Below, one piece after another: positions 35,980 through 47,710 of a DNA stretch of 64,000 nt. Position 1 is the stretch's first letter; each line of letters opens with the position of its first letter. The DNA is from Pieris napi. Lineage: Eukaryota > Arthropoda > Insecta > Lepidoptera > Pieridae. The stretch lies in assembly GCF_905475465.1 (NCBI RefSeq), contig NC_062253.1:4030001-4094000 (forward strand). The letters are read 5' to 3'. The notes below the pieces were generated by a model. It searched no databases. It worked only from the letters and a program-made list of their open reading frames with translations, and was not told the DNA's origin. The translations under genes were made by a program, and so were the position numbers.

Positions 35980-36245
35980 CATTTAGTTCCAAATACGGCC
36001 GCGGGGCGCTGCTCATCTGATGATTGGTGATACTGCCGCCCATGGACACTCGCACTGCCAGAAGGCTCGTAAGCGCGCTGACGGCCTTTTAAGGAATGGT
36101 ACGCTCTTTTCTTGAAGGACCCTAAGTCGAATTGGTTCGGAAATACTTCAATGGGGAGCTGGTGCCACCACTATGCCCAGTGGTGGTGCGCGGCAGAAAT
36201 CGCCTTAAGAAACGCTAATTTATAGAACGACGGACGTCAAGTGAT
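35980..36245 (-). mobile_element. CR1/jockey-like LINE 3' end
   Basis: GCCCATGGACACTCGCACTG, GGTACGCTCTTTTCTTGAAG, CCTAAGTCGAATTGGTTCGG and GTGGTGCGCGGCAGAAATCG are the same order of blocks as at 44715. On the minus strand this encodes the C-terminus and 3' untranslated region. Confidence 0.7.
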
Positions 36246-38535
36246 ACGGTACTTTGTTTTCAATTTTGTTTGCGCTCGCAAGAACGCTATGCTTGTCATT
36301 TACACATCTTAACACAGTAAAGTTTTTAAACACATGTTTTTCGTTTCATCGTTAATATATACATCCGAATCTAACATATTTTTATGTATAGAAGACCGGG
36401 ACTCATTTCACCCCAAAAGAATATTATACATCATAATAAGGTAGATAACGATGTGACGTGAGTAGAAAAGGTAAGAAAAGGGTCTTAAGTGCTAACCGAT
36501 ACCCTATACTCATTTTGTTATTATTATCAAGATCAGATCGCAAACATAAAGCTTTGCTTAGACTAAACAAAATGATCGAAGGTTATAACTTTACGATTTT
36601 GGAATCTTTATTTCTGGTACAACATTGAAAAAAATTCATACAATTAATCTCTTTGCACAATTATAAACACATAAAAACTTTACGGTTTATAACTTAATTC
36701 AAGTAATAATAATTAAATACGTAAAATCAATTTTTAGGTTTACGACGTAAGATGTTTACATTCACCGTAAGAGCAAGTGCCAACAGTGCTTGTCTATGGT
36801 ATAACATCAAATTATCCAAGAAAAAAATGCAATCCATCAAGACCTATCTATATAATGTTGTGTAGCGTCGCTAGATTTTTATTATTTAAAGGCATATAAA
36901 AGTTAAAACCTATATAGAATAAACAATATTTAAAATTAATTAAAATAGGCCACATCATGGCGACCTCACACGTACAAAACAATGTACAGAAATTGTGGTA
37001 GTTGTACTTTGATAGGTTTCGTATACCCTAAAGTCTATTGTCATTACATTATGAAGCACATTATTAATCAGAAGCCACACAAAACCTAGTTTCCAAGGCT
37101 TACAAAGCGTCAAGTATTCGTATACGTCAATACGATAAGATTTTGACATACGACTTTTGACGCAGTTGTATATTCTGTGACACAGATTATGCAACTTTTT
37201 AGTCCCAACACAATATGGGTAGCTTCTTAAGTTTTCCATACAAAAAAAAAAGTCAGTACCAGTTTTTGATACTTATAACTAATAATTGACTGTAAATTTA
37301 ATAGCGTGTTCTCGTACTTGTGTCATGGGACGATTTTAGTAATATTTCTCTTTACTAGGAGATTTTCAGAGTTCTGTGCTCTTCCTATTCAGTTTCATGC
37401 CCTTGTGTGTACCAAAACCGATAGAATACAAAATGAATTATACGTTATATTTATGATACTCAAGTAAAAGAATATTTTTTCCCTTCTCATAGTGAGCCCC
37501 GGGGAAATAAGACAAAAGTTTCAGCACAGTTGCTGAGAGTTAACTACGTTTAAAAAAGTAAAAACCAAATACACTAACGTGCCGTTACTACTCGTTGGTC
37601 ACGAAAATATAATATAGGCGTAGGTATTTTCACTAATAAAGGTTAAAATATATTATCATATTCCCGTGGTGTATATTTGTATTCTAAAACATACCGGTTT
37701 TAATTTAATAATTACGCACTTAGTAAGAAAAACTAATTGTTCCAAAGCTGTTGCCAACAACGAAAAAGTACAGGCTATTTTTATCAATGTATTTTTAATA
37801 ATATTTATTGATCAATAACTTGACCATGCTTGCTATAATCGTGAAACGTTTACAGTTTTAGATAAAACATTATAACACTGAGATCTAGACTAATCATTTC
37901 ATAAAAAACTACTTTCTGTACAATCCTTAATTTAATAAAAGACAGAATTTGTTTTAAAGTTGAATTTTAAAAAATACTGCTCCTAGATAAAACGTAAAAT
38001 ATCAATCAAAAAACGTGAAACCAAAAGTGTTTGCGAATGTACACTCTTAAACATTCTTAAGTGTCGACTAGAAGGCATTCTTAAACCTAGACTTAAGTGC
38101 TCCAGCACCTAAGTTTACAAATTCTTATTACACTGTAATTAAGGTATATATAGCATTTTATATGATGGGGAACTTTGTAATATAGAAAAAATAAATAAGA
38201 AAGATAACAAGTAATATTTAAAATACTAAATTACATATTCATATATTATCACATTCGGTGTTTTATCAACGCTAGTAGGAATGTCCAATAGCGAAAATGA
38301 TTGATGAATTTTATAATTGGCTTTATATCGTCCAACTTGGCGTGGGTTGGTCTCAACTTCTGGCAAAACAACTATTGTTTCATTTCGAGAATCACCAAAA
38401 AAGCTGAATCTAATGAATAACCATAACAACATACGTACAACAATAATATAAAAACTATTATTGTTTAGTTTACAAAATATCAGTTAAAATAATAAAATTA
38501 TTAATTTTTTCCTCCAACTTCGATTTAGTTCCCAT
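36246..38535. other. AT-rich intergenic DNA
   Basis: No supported gene. A partial SINE body may lie near 36745-36800 (TTTACATTCACCGTAAGAGC). The 94-codon minus ORF at 36955-37239 has no recognisable domain. Confidence 0.4.
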
Positions 38536-38539
38536 TTTG

Positions 38540-38880
38540 GGCCGTGGGGTTCATGTGCACAGGCGCTAATTAAAGATTTTAATTGGCGCCTGGTAAATAG
38601 TACCGGTGATCCCAGAGCTGGTGTTTTTTTTTAATGGAATCACGCTGTTGTTCTTAAGGGCCTATACAGCTCATCTGCTGCTTTCCTCGCTCAACAAAGT
38701 ATCGCAATATAGCGAGGAAACGCTGCCAGCGTTAAAGGTACACTGCCAAGGGGACCGAATTTGTTTTAATTCTTTATTTATAATTTTTTTATTATTATTA
38801 TTACTATTTAGATTAAGAAAATTGTAAATACTGTATATTTGATTGTTATGTTTAGGTTTTAATAAACGATATTGCTTATA
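38540..38880 (+). repeat. GGCGCCTGGTA family repeat, longest copy
   Basis: GTGCACAGGCGCTAATTAAA, TTGGCGCCTGGTAAATAGTA CCGGTGATCCCAGAGCTGGT, then GCTTTCCTCGCTCAACAAAG, CTGCCAGCGTTAAAGGTACA and an AATAAACG-containing 3' part. An insertion of about 60 bp (T-tract onward, 38625-38680) separates the middle blocks. Confidence 0.6.
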
Positions 38881-39154
38881 ATATGTGTATTATTATGTAC
38901 AATTGTACAAGTCAACATCTTTAACTGTTTGTTACCAAGAGATCTGTTTGTATATATAGTACGCTGAGGTACAGATAACGAAGAACTTTGTATCAAGTGA
39001 TCTAGCCATGGAGAAGGTGTACAACACTGAAGAAGCATTCAGCAAAGACAAAAAGGAGTCATAAAAGGCATGACCTCAATTAAAAAAGTATTGTCTAGTG
39101 TGCACAACGTGATAATTAAAAAGATTTTTATACTGCAATTATTAAGAAGGTTTA

Positions 39155-39381
39155 GGGTCTGTTTCACAATGTACGGATAAGTTCCGAATTAGCTATTTAT
39201 TACTTATTGGTAGGATAAACACTATTGTTGCGTTTCACGACTGTCAGATAGCGCTGTCGTCACATAAAGTCCATCATAAGTTATGAGTTCGATGAATGTC
39301 AAATAGCACAATTTATCTTCCAAATAATTTATGTGTTACATAGCTATTTGGTACTTTATCCATACATTGTGAAACAGACCC
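39155..39381. mobile_element. 227-bp MITE with TTA target site (Harbinger-type)
   Basis: The left end GGGTCTGTTTCACAATGTA is exactly inverted at the right end TACATTGTGAAACAGACCC, apart from a base just inside. TTA duplication at 39152-39154 and 39382-39384. Secondary inverted blocks (AGCTATTT ... AAATAGC) lie inside. Non-coding. Confidence 0.85.
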
Positions 39382-39384
39382 TTA

Positions 39385-39780
39385 AAATACGCATACGTGG
39401 TCCAGTCAATCATAAAGATAATAATTCCGAATGCAAATAGATATGTCCTATATATGCTTAGATAAGCATGATGTGAGATGGATTGTTTGTTAAGGGAGAG
39501 TCACGTCAATATTTTTAACACTCCCAAATATTTACCGAACGAAATCTGTGTTTATCCGTCAATACTTTTATATCTATAATAAAACAAATCAGTGTTCTTA
39601 GTGTTAAAATAATTAGACGAAGCTTTTGAAGTTATACTTCTTTTGGCGCGTTACGGAAAAATGATGAGAGTAAATTTTTTCTATTGTTAGTGTCGTTTTT
39701 TCTACAAACGGCGAAAGATAAAATTATTGAAAAGATTTTTACCTTGTTACGCCAAAGAAGTATACACACACGTTTTCCTT
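39385..39780. other. AT-rich DNA, nothing recognised
   Basis: No gene or classified repeat is visible. Confidence 0.4.
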
Positions 39781-39784
39781 CTTT

Positions 39785-40030
39785 TTATATAACAGGGGGC
39801 AATCAGGAGACTCATATGATGTTAGGTGCCCATGGACATCACATTGCCAAATCGTTCGAAAGTGCGTTTCTGGTCTGTTAAGAATTGGTACGCTCTCTTG
39901 TGGAAGGACCTTAAAAGTCGAATAGGTTCGGAAATAGTTCAGTGGGCAGCTGGATCCACACGTCAAACACTCTGAACACTCTCCATGGTAAATGCGGTAG
40001 ATGATACAGACCCGACATCTGCTACAAGCT
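39785..40030 (-). pseudogene. CR1/jockey-like LINE 3' end
   Basis: A minus-strand frame contains CRVCIIYRIYHGECSE, the terminal 'CVFYRIYHGECSEEL' motif of this LINE family. It is followed by the block GTACGCTCTCTTGTGGAAGG on the plus strand and AACAGGGGGCAATCAGG at the 3' side. Stops and deletions interrupt it. Confidence 0.65.
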
Positions 40031-40284
40031 GCTCGGAAAGTGAAACTTTTTAAATACTCAAAGTAATAGATAAGTTTGTAAAGACCTCTTTCAATACAAA
40101 TAAGTCGGATATTGTGGACAGTGCAAATCAATGAAGTATCATTGACTTCACATCTGCTGCAAATAAAATGAGCGAAACTAGTTCTAATAGATAAAAAAAT
40201 TCAATTCAAATTGATGTTATCATTGGAGAATCGTAGATAATTAATTGATATATCGTTTGCATTCAGGATATTTAAGAACCAGGT

Positions 40285-40421
40285 TTTTTTTATGTTATAG
40301 GATGCAAACGGGCTCGCCTGATGTTAAGTGATACCGCCGACCATGGACACTCGCACTGCCAGAAGGCTCGCCAGCGCGGCCTTTTAAGAATTGGTACGCT
40401 CTTTTCTTGCACGACCGAGCT
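40285..40421 (-). mobile_element. CR1/jockey-like LINE 3' end, truncated
   Basis: CTGATGTTAAGTGATACCGC, CATGGACACTCGCACTGCCA and AATTGGTACGCTCTTTTCTT match the family. The match breaks off abruptly at the perfect palindrome beginning 40422. Confidence 0.65.
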
Positions 40422-40462
40422 AAATTGATTTCAAAGTGTGACTCACACTTTGAAATCAATTT
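40422..40462. repeat. perfect 20-bp palindrome with one-base centre
   Basis: AAATTGATTTCAAAGTGTGA, then C, then its exact reverse complement. It sits exactly where the LINE homology ends. It could be a fold-back formed during insertion or repair. Confidence 0.85.
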
Positions 40463-40469
40463 TGCTTCA

Positions 40470-41720
40470 GTTTTACAATTTCTTTGGTTTAATTTTTATC
40501 TCTTCGTATTTTCTGCCTATAAATGCTTGTCACATTAAATCTTGTATTGTATTTTTCTTATACCAATGTATCAGCGTGCCAAGCGTTGGCAAGCTTTTAT
40601 AAATAAATAAGTAGTATGATGAAGCTATGGTTAAAATGGGCAACATAAAAGTCACCCCCGCAGGTAAATTGGCTTTTGTCTTCTCAAACATATCATGCGG
40701 CGTACATACGCCGCGATGTCCCGAAGTTAATTAAAACAGAAAATGGAACTGTGTCATTAAAAATTAAATATGGCAAGCACAACTTAAATCAGTAAATAAA
40801 ATGCGGGAGTTGGAATAAAAAATTTAAATTTTTAACGAGTGCAACTTTAATAATGATTTAGCGCGCTTCATTTTTTACAACTGCAATTTTATCTCGGCGT
40901 TTTATTTTGCGATAAGTTATTAAATATGCATTTTGTTAAGCGTGTTATTGTTATATCCTTCCATACTATAAATAAGTACCTCGGTGGTGCATGTTAAACT
41001 CAAAAACTACCGAACGCATTTTTGTATGATTTTCACCAATATTGCGATACCCATAGACATAGACAGAACATTTATTACATACGAAACACATACTCATAAA
41101 CACACAAAATAACAATACTCAAAGAAAAAATAAAATAAGACATTTCAAAAACAATAAAAAAAAACCCTTTTCCCATTCGGTTCGCTTCAAGTGTGCAATG
41201 TGTGTGTGCTGTGGTTGTAATTGGCCGATTGCAAGGTTTGAATAGATTAAAATATAAAAATTATTGTTGAAGAGTTATCTAAATATCTTGAATGAACACT
41301 ACGCGGCCGGAAACTAGTTGGGTAATAAAAACTGTCTAATATGTATATAAATTCCTACATGAAAATATAGTTAATAAGCCAATTCGAAATATATTTTAAA
41401 ATATACAATTAATTGCATTTTAAATCAAATCCCGCATCTCAAAAATTTAAACGTCTGACGGAAGCCATAGTTGCTTTATATATTGATTTTGAATCATACC
41501 TCAACAGCCGTAATCATTAGATTAGTATTAGCATTCGAGTAGTTCATTAAATTATATCCAGTTATTGTTAAATATATACATATATATCTACTAGATGTAA
41601 GTCTCGTAGAAGTAGAAGAGTAGGAATCGTTTAATCGTTTAAGTAAACACGCAAATGTAAAATAACTTTTTAAACTGAAATCTTTTATAAATAGGGTATC
41701 TTAAGATCAACACTGACTTA
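40470..41720. other. AT-rich DNA, nothing recognised
   Basis: No gene or classified repeat is visible. Confidence 0.4.
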
Positions 41721-41724
41721 TTAA

Positions 41725-42328
41725 TCTTAATATATATAAATTACGTGTCACGTTGTTTGTCCGCTATGGACTCCTAAACTACCGAAGCGATATCAATCAA
41801 ATTTGCACACTGTGTGTAGTTTGATCTAACTTAAAAAATAGGATAGCTTACATCTCAATTTATACCCGCAATATTATTTTATTGCAAAATATTTGTTTAT
41901 TATTTGATAGTCACAATTCTAACAGATGGAGCTGTGTTGAAAGTACCAACGTTTCACATAAGCTACAATTTAGTGGCATAACCACCAAAAAAGCATGGTG
42001 GTCCCTATGACTGGTGTTCTCCTACCGTTTCCCTTAAATAGATTACTACTATCTACTATATAAAAATAAGTCGGGTTTTCCTTCCTGACGCTATAACTCC
42101 AGAACGCACGAACCGATTTCCACGTTTTTGCATTCGTTGGAAAGGTCTCGGGCTCCGTGAAGTTTATAGCAAAGAAAATCCAGGAAAAATTTCAACAGAA
42201 AAGCGAGATCACCAAACGAAAATGTTATATAAAACGAAGCCATCTGGTGGCGAAACGGAGTTCGCCGAGTTTGCTAGTTTAGTATAACAAAAACCTTAGC
42301 CACAGCAACGCTTGGCCGAGTCTGCTAG
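41725..42328 (+). mobile_element. Helitron (outer), split by a second Helitron
   Basis: It begins A|TCTTAATATATATAAATTAC and carries CCGCTATGGACTCCTAAACT, a phrase common in lepidopteran Helitrons. It ends GGCCGAGTCTGCTAG|T at 42328. A 226-bp Helitron is nested at 42052-42277. The outer 3' end lies 12 bp beyond the bib exon 2 splice-donor hexamer. Confidence 0.7.
42052..42277 (+). mobile_element. short Helitron nested in another
   Basis: A|TCTACTATATAAAAATAAG... to ...GGAGTTCGCCGAGTTTGCTAG|T, with AACTCCAGAACGCACGAACC inside and a GTGGCGAAACGGAGTTCGCC region before the end. It is inserted between A and T as Helitrons do. No coding capacity. Confidence 0.8.
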
Positions 42329-42346
42329 TTAAAGTATATAACTTAC

Positions 42347-42473
42347 CCGTAAATAGCAGCTGCACCAGCTATGGCGCCTCCACATTGAGCAGCAACGTAT
42401 AGAGCCGCACGTAGCGGTGACACACGCCGCCGAATACATAACGCTGCTGACACAGCTGGATTCACGTGAGCAC
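42347..42473 (-). CDS. bib: big brain (bib) exon 2, NPA-containing
   Basis: A 127-bp internal exon on the minus strand, with acceptor ...AATTCCAG at its 5' side and donor GTAAGT at 42346-42341. It enters in phase 1 and leaves in phase 2. Together with exon 1 it reads HISGAHVNPAVSAALCIRR, followed by SPLRAALYVAAQCGGAIAG. This is the loop B NPA half-helix, transmembrane segment 3 and the start of the following loop of an aquaporin-family (MIP) protein. The match is to insect big brain, a MIP protein acting in Notch-dependent neurogenesis and reported as an ion channel. The second NPA and the long cytoplasmic tail must lie further on the minus strand and were not found in this window. Confidence 0.88.
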
Positions 42474-42654
42474 CTGGAATTTATTATCACTCTGGTAAAT
42501 CCATAAATATTTGGTTTTGGCGAACTTAAATGTATGTTATATTTTAAAATAAGTTACGGAGAGTAAATTAAAGAGGCAGTTTCACTTAAATATACTTTTT
42601 TTTCTTAATAACTAGGTAAATGTAATATGTATTTTTGCTCTTCTTGCCTTGCCT

Positions 42655-42795
42655 AATACATTTTTTTTTTTCACAGTGGTTGTCTGGAAGAGATCGCTCG
42701 AAAGCGATAAGGCCGCCAGTTGCCCTCCTTTATATTTAATTATGTTAAATTTTTATATTGTAATGCAACGAAGTGTAAATAAATAAATAAATACT
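42655..42795 (+). mobile_element. LINE 3' tail
   Basis: GTGGTTGTCTGGAAGAGATC GCTCGAAAGCGATAAGGCCGCC and an AAATAAATAAATA tail, the same 3' block as at 19735-19825. Confidence 0.65.
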
Positions 42796-43534
42796 CACTA
42801 AAATAACGATAAAGACAAGAATTTAAGTTAAAATATATGACCACATTTGGCTTGGTTCGAACACATAAGTAATAAATACTCGAGAACGGCTGTACCGATT
42901 TTCATAGTTTTAGATTTGTGGTACATATTTGTCTTCCGAATAGCTATTCAAACATTTAATTGAGGTAAAAATAAAATAAATTTACAATACAAAATGTTCA
43001 TGAGTTTCGTAACTGTCAAATTAAAGAGCGTGATTAAACAAAGGTTTCGAATTGACAAGATAATATATCTACAATATTCTAATAATGGCGTATTTTGGAT
43101 TTTAAAAATGTGAGTAATGAATAAGGAAAACATATTGCTTGTCCAATATTTATGCGTGCGTTCTGACGCTTATTATTTTCTGTGTTAATTTCTTAATAAA
43201 GTACTGTACTTAATATGTATTTATTTTGTATTCATACTTTTAGTCGGTACGAAGTTCGCCAGATCCAGATCTTAATTCATCATATATTCTGTGTAGCTAA
43301 TAAAAAAGCTAGCAAGCCTAATAATTCGAAACAATTTAAATATTTTGTTAAGAGCTTAACTAAAGCCACAGAGGCTGCGCTATGCGGTATATAATTTCGT
43401 AAAACGACGACCAATTACGTTCAAAGTGCATACCATTTGCATACATTTACAGTTTACACATATATGTATGTTCTATGTTTTTGTAATTAAATAGATAATG
43501 TCTAATTTAATTTAATAATATTAGTAGTAATTCA

Positions 43535-43817
43535 AGAGCAGTGTTGTTCTAGTGGCTTTTGTGTGCAACTCTCATCCCTGAGGTCGTACGTTCTATCCCC
43601 GGCTGTGCGGCAATGGACTTTCCACCTATGTGCGCATTTAACATTCCCTCGAACCGTGAACGAAAACATCGTAAGAAAACCGTCAAGTCTTAGGCACAAA
43701 AAGTCGACGGCGTGGCACAGGAGGCTGATCACCTACTTGCCTATCAGATTGGCAAATGATCAAAAAACAGATTCAGAAATCTGAGACCCTGAGCTAAAAA
43801 GATTGTAGCACAACTGA
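43535..43817 (+). mobile_element. tRNA-derived SINE, near full length
   Basis: The head AGCAGTGTTGTTCTAGTGGC, a slightly mutated box B (CGTTCTATCCCCGG), the complete body and the tail GATTGTAGCACAACTGA are all present, with little internal loss. It lies in bib intron 1 in antisense to the gene. Confidence 0.88.
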
Positions 43818-43829
43818 TTTTTTTTTAGT

Positions 43830-44078
43830 AGTAATAACGACTGCGTAAAATAAAGTTGCTTCTCGAGAGTCTCCGATCTTCTAGTTTCCGTCTGCACGAT
43901 AAGGTAAGTTTCAGAGTCGCGCTACGACCCGAATGTTTTGATGAGGAAGTGCTTAGCGCTAAGTGTCGACTCTGTACCTGGGGGTTCGTGCTAAGTATGA
44001 CTTACGTATGTCAAAAACTGGATTTCGTAAAAAGGGGGTTGGGTCTACGTCGTAGATCTTTTAAATTATACAATAGAT
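43830..44078. other. unassigned intron sequence, more GC than surroundings
   Basis: About 250 bp with stretches such as GTCTGCACGATAAGGTAAGT and CGCGCTACGACCCGAATG. I could not match it to a gene or known repeat. Confidence 0.35.
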
Positions 44079-44081
44079 TTA

Positions 44082-44646
44082 GGGCTCCCACACAAAACTG
44101 CGAATTCGCATCGCATCGCAAATATTTGCGAATTCGCACGAACGCACCGCAAGAAGTTCCGATCTGCTTCGCATCGCATATTCTTGCGATATTACGTCAT
44201 CCTTGGTGACGCCATTTTAGCCCGCTCTGAGACAGTTTTAGAGAAAGACGCGCGGCGCCTCCGCCGCCTTCTTTGTTTATAAAAAAATGCGGAATATGAC
44301 TTGGATTTTTTAATATTTTTAATTGAGGAGCGTCCCGTCCTTTGGGACTCAAGTGATGAACATTATAAAAATAAATTTATTAAGCAAGATGCGTGGAAGA
44401 GCGTCTGTGAAAGTTTGCATCAGAGTTCATAATCGTAATAAGTGGATGAACCTAGAATCTTCTTTTTCTTTTATATCTATTTAACAATAACAGCAGTGCA
44501 ATAATCTTTTTACGATCCATCTTACGCGTCCTAAAAACACGTCCAGTACGGCTGACCACGAAGGAATGGTCGCCCTATCAAACGGTTCGTCGCACTAAAT
44601 CGTATCGCAGAAATTCGCATCGCATCGCAGTTTTGTGTGGGAGTCC
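44082..44646 (+). mobile_element. 565-bp Harbinger-type element with MADF remnant
   Basis: The ends GGGCTCCCACACAAAACTGC and GCAGTTTTGTGTGGGAGTCC are inverted repeats. TTA flanks both (44079-44081, 44647-44649). Internally it shares long blocks with the element at 50909: TTGAGGAGCGTCCCGTCCTT (MADF coding start) and AACAATAACAGCAGTGCAAT (transposase N-terminus, antisense). The MADF reading frame is broken near its start and the middle is deleted, so it is a non-autonomous derivative. Confidence 0.85.
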
Positions 44647-44714
44647 TTAATAACAGAGTCACTCATGTGTTAGTGTTCATCATCGCAAGAACGGTATACT
44701 CAGAATAAGACAGA

Positions 44715-45025
44715 CTTGGTACGCTCTTTTGTTGAAGGACCCTAAGTCGATTTGGTTCGCAAGTACTTCACTGGGCAGGTGTTTCCCCATAATGTTGGTG
44801 CGCGGCAAAAACTGCCTTAAAAAACGCTCAGTTGTGGTCACTCAGCTGCAGGTAATAATTCGAAAAACTCCTCTGAACAATCTCCATGGTAAATGCGGTA
44901 GAAGATGCAGAGAGACCCTACATCTCTACGCAACGCCAAGGGATGAAGCCGCTTGGAAAGTGACTGGTCGTCGACGATTCGAAATCGCTCTTGAATACGG
45001 TCAAGTGGAAGGAACTTGTTAAACA
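44715..45025 (-). pseudogene. CR1/jockey-like LINE C-terminus and 3' end
   Basis: A minus-strand frame contains LALRRDVGSLCIFYRIYHGD CSEE, the characteristic CR1/jockey terminus, then the block ending GGTACGCTCTTTTGTTGAAG on the plus strand. It is the best preserved of the copies here. Confidence 0.7.
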
Positions 45026-45259
45026 TATTTAGTTATTAAACACTTTTCACTATAAACGTTCCTTTATAATTCGGTGTTCGGAAAAAATAAACAACCGAAC
45101 TAAATTAAAAAATACTCCAACACGATGATATTGACTATTGTGAATTTCGACTGCAATTTGTAATAATTTCCATCTCTGTTTTTAAAACTTCGGGTACATT
45201 TTCTATTGTTTTTTTATATGGAATTTATACCGCATATGTGTTGTTAAATCTTTTTACAA

Positions 45260-45420
45260 TGCAGCAGTGTTTTGTAGTTTCAACGTGGGACTTTCACCCT
45301 TGGGGTTGTAGTTTCCCGGCTATCTAAGTGCGCTTTTAACATTGTCTCGTACGGTGAAGAAAAATATCGTGAGAAAACCGGGCATAGACCGAAATCTTGG
45401 GCCCAGACCTAAAAGGTATG
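45260..45420 (+). mobile_element. tRNA-derived SINE, degraded
   Basis: The body AACATTGTCTCGTACGGTGA AGAAAAATATCGTGAGAAAACCGG and the terminal GGCCCAGACCTAAAAGGT are recognisable. The head is mostly lost. Confidence 0.6.
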
Positions 45421-45654
45421 TATGTATATATGTTTTTACAATATCATTAACTTAACTTCATTATTGAGGTATCTGTACTACTAGCAAGTTTTAGCAAAGG
45501 GCAAGTTGAAGTAGTAGCATTATCTTGACCGACCATAAATAAAACCAGAAATATCTATTAAGATATAAAAATATATTCTGATTAAAAAGATTTTTCGATT
45601 AAAAGCACGTACAAATATTACCTGAAACCTTACATATAGAGAGATATGTAATGC

Positions 45655-45795
45655 ACAAACTAGGGTTAAATTCTGGATAGATGCCAATATAGGACGACAT
45701 CAAAATAGCAGTTTTAGCGAAGCTAGGTTCGAACATAAACTGCGTTGACTATCGGAAGCCGAGCTAACCCGTTGAGATACTAATCTCTCTCTATT
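45655..45795 (-). mobile_element. possible third tRNA-like SINE
   Basis: The minus strand reads TCTCAACGGGTTAGCTCGGC ... TATGTTCGAACCTAGC, with box A-like and box B-like strings spaced as in a tRNA-derived head. No amino-acid acceptor stem can be formed, so not a tRNA gene. Confidence 0.35.
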
Positions 45796-46281
45796 TAGTT
45801 GTAAATATATTGTAAAACATACATATATATTTGCGGTAATCAGTCAAGTTATTTTTGAGTTAAAACAAATATTACTATAGATTAAGCCACGATTGATTAA
45901 TATAGTATTCAGTTAACACATTTACTGTTTTCAGAAAGGTTTTTGACTTCAGTCTCAAAAAAACTGACCAACTGAAAAACTTCCTTTGACTTTGTTATTC
46001 ACAACAATTCTATTTCCGCAAAAATAAACGTGTACACAACATTTCAATGTAGTGTTAGTTTCGTATATTTCGATTCATTTTTTAAATTGTATCTTATTTC
46101 GTATATTTTATTTTAAATTATCTCCAAACGCACATACGAACCCATACATTGGAAATTTTCACACACACCTCAACAGGCAAATTATAACATTGTCTTTGTT
46201 AGTACTTAATCTTCGTCATATATGGTGTAATCCTTTTGAATATGCTTTCAGTTAAAAAAAATATAAAATATCTATTTATTA

Positions 46282-46764
46282 CTAGCGGACCCGACAGACG
46301 TTGTCCTGTCTTAACTATGAATATTGATTTCAAATTGGTATAATTAATTAAAAAATATTTCAGAAACAGAGTGTTTATTATTCTAATGCTTTATGTTATA
46401 GAACATTCTTTGTTTGTTTTTCTGGCTCGCATATTATTATATTATCAATATAATAACTCCGATCGAAGCATTTATTTTAAACGATATTCACTTTTCTTAC
46501 ATCCTCTTTGACGATATTTGCAGCACGCATTCTGTCAATGTTATGTCAAACGCCATAAGGTTACATCAAAAAGTTTGAATTGTATGGTGGTTAAGTATTC
46601 TTAAATTTTCCAATTTTTCGCGCAATTTTTTCTTTTTTTTTCTTTTATAAGAACCTTCTCCTGACAATTACAAACACAACAAAAAAAAATCAGACAAATC
46701 GGTCAAGCCGTTTTCATGTTATGTCGTGACAACGGAAAACGGGTTTCATTTTTATATATATAGA
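46282..46764 (-). mobile_element. short Helitron
   Basis: The minus strand starts A|TCTATATATATAAAAATGAA and ends ACGTCTGTCGGGTCCGCTAG|T, the same 3' end as the element at 26386. The interior holds TCGGTCAAGCCGTTTTCATG (plus strand). 483 bp, non-coding. Confidence 0.75.
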
Positions 46765-47574
46765 TATATAATAAATACCACGTAGTTACTTCTTTATTAC
46801 TATGTAAGTTACGGAAGAACTGGGTCTTCCTGGCACAAGTGAGAACACATAAAACATTGTATATAATTTGAGTTACTACATATATGGTAAAAAAAAATTG
46901 AAATAGTAAAGCATTATTATTTATTGTAAAATATACTTATCGTATTACAAAGGTGTGGATTATAAAAAGTTAAATAAATAAAAAATAAAATTTACTTTAC
47001 AAATTAAGAACAGCTGATAACGATCTGGTTCAGAAGCGAACGTAAAAAATTGGTACAATGGCTGGCAGGTAGGCATTTTATTACACTGCGCGGGGAAATG
47101 TAGGAATAAAATGAAAGAGATGAAATCGTAGCATTTGTCCTCAATATAACGCTCGTGACGGGTATTTGTCATAACAATAACCAGCTTGATATAAACGAAA
47201 ATGCACAGAATTCCAACTTTCATACTCTAGGGAGTATTAATTCTGAATGAAAGCAATTTTATTGTTAATGGGCATTTTTCTGACCTATCTTTTTAGTTGT
47301 AAAAGGTAATCCTGTATCTATAGGGTAGAGAAAAATGCAAACTTATAAGGACGTTGTTGGTGCCTTGGATTTCTGAGTGTCTTTCATTTCAGCCTTCTAT
47401 TCCCGATTGATAGATTTAGGGAGTAACCATTTAATAGGTTTAAATAAAACTATCATAACGTGTAGTATTTAGTACGTTCACAAATTTATTTAATTTATTA
47501 AAACGCATATGTATGACGTATGTTACGCATATAGAAAGCTACATAGGCGGGATTAGAACGCATAGTTATGTATC

Positions 47575-47710
47575 TGTTCAAGTCAAGTCAAATCATTTAT
47601 TTCAATTAGACCACCTAAAATGGCACCTCTGAACGTCAAATAAAATATAAAGAAGATTTTAGTTGCCCCTTCCAAAATGTAGTTTCGTGTGGAGAAGAAT
47701 GGGCATACTC
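47575..47710 (-). mobile_element. LINE 3' tail
   Basis: CAAGTCAAGTCAAATCATTT ATTTCAATTAGACC followed by GAACGTCAAATA and AGTTGCCCCTTCC is the antisense of a LINE terminus ending AATAAATGATTTGACTTGAC. Confidence 0.6.

Noticed and set aside
36955..37239. 94-codon minus-strand ORF
   Set aside because: No recognisable motif, no splice or family support.
39739..40131. 130-codon minus-strand ORF as a host gene
   Set aside because: It contains the YRIYHGECSE terminus of a CR1/jockey LINE and its 3' untranslated block, so it is transposon debris.
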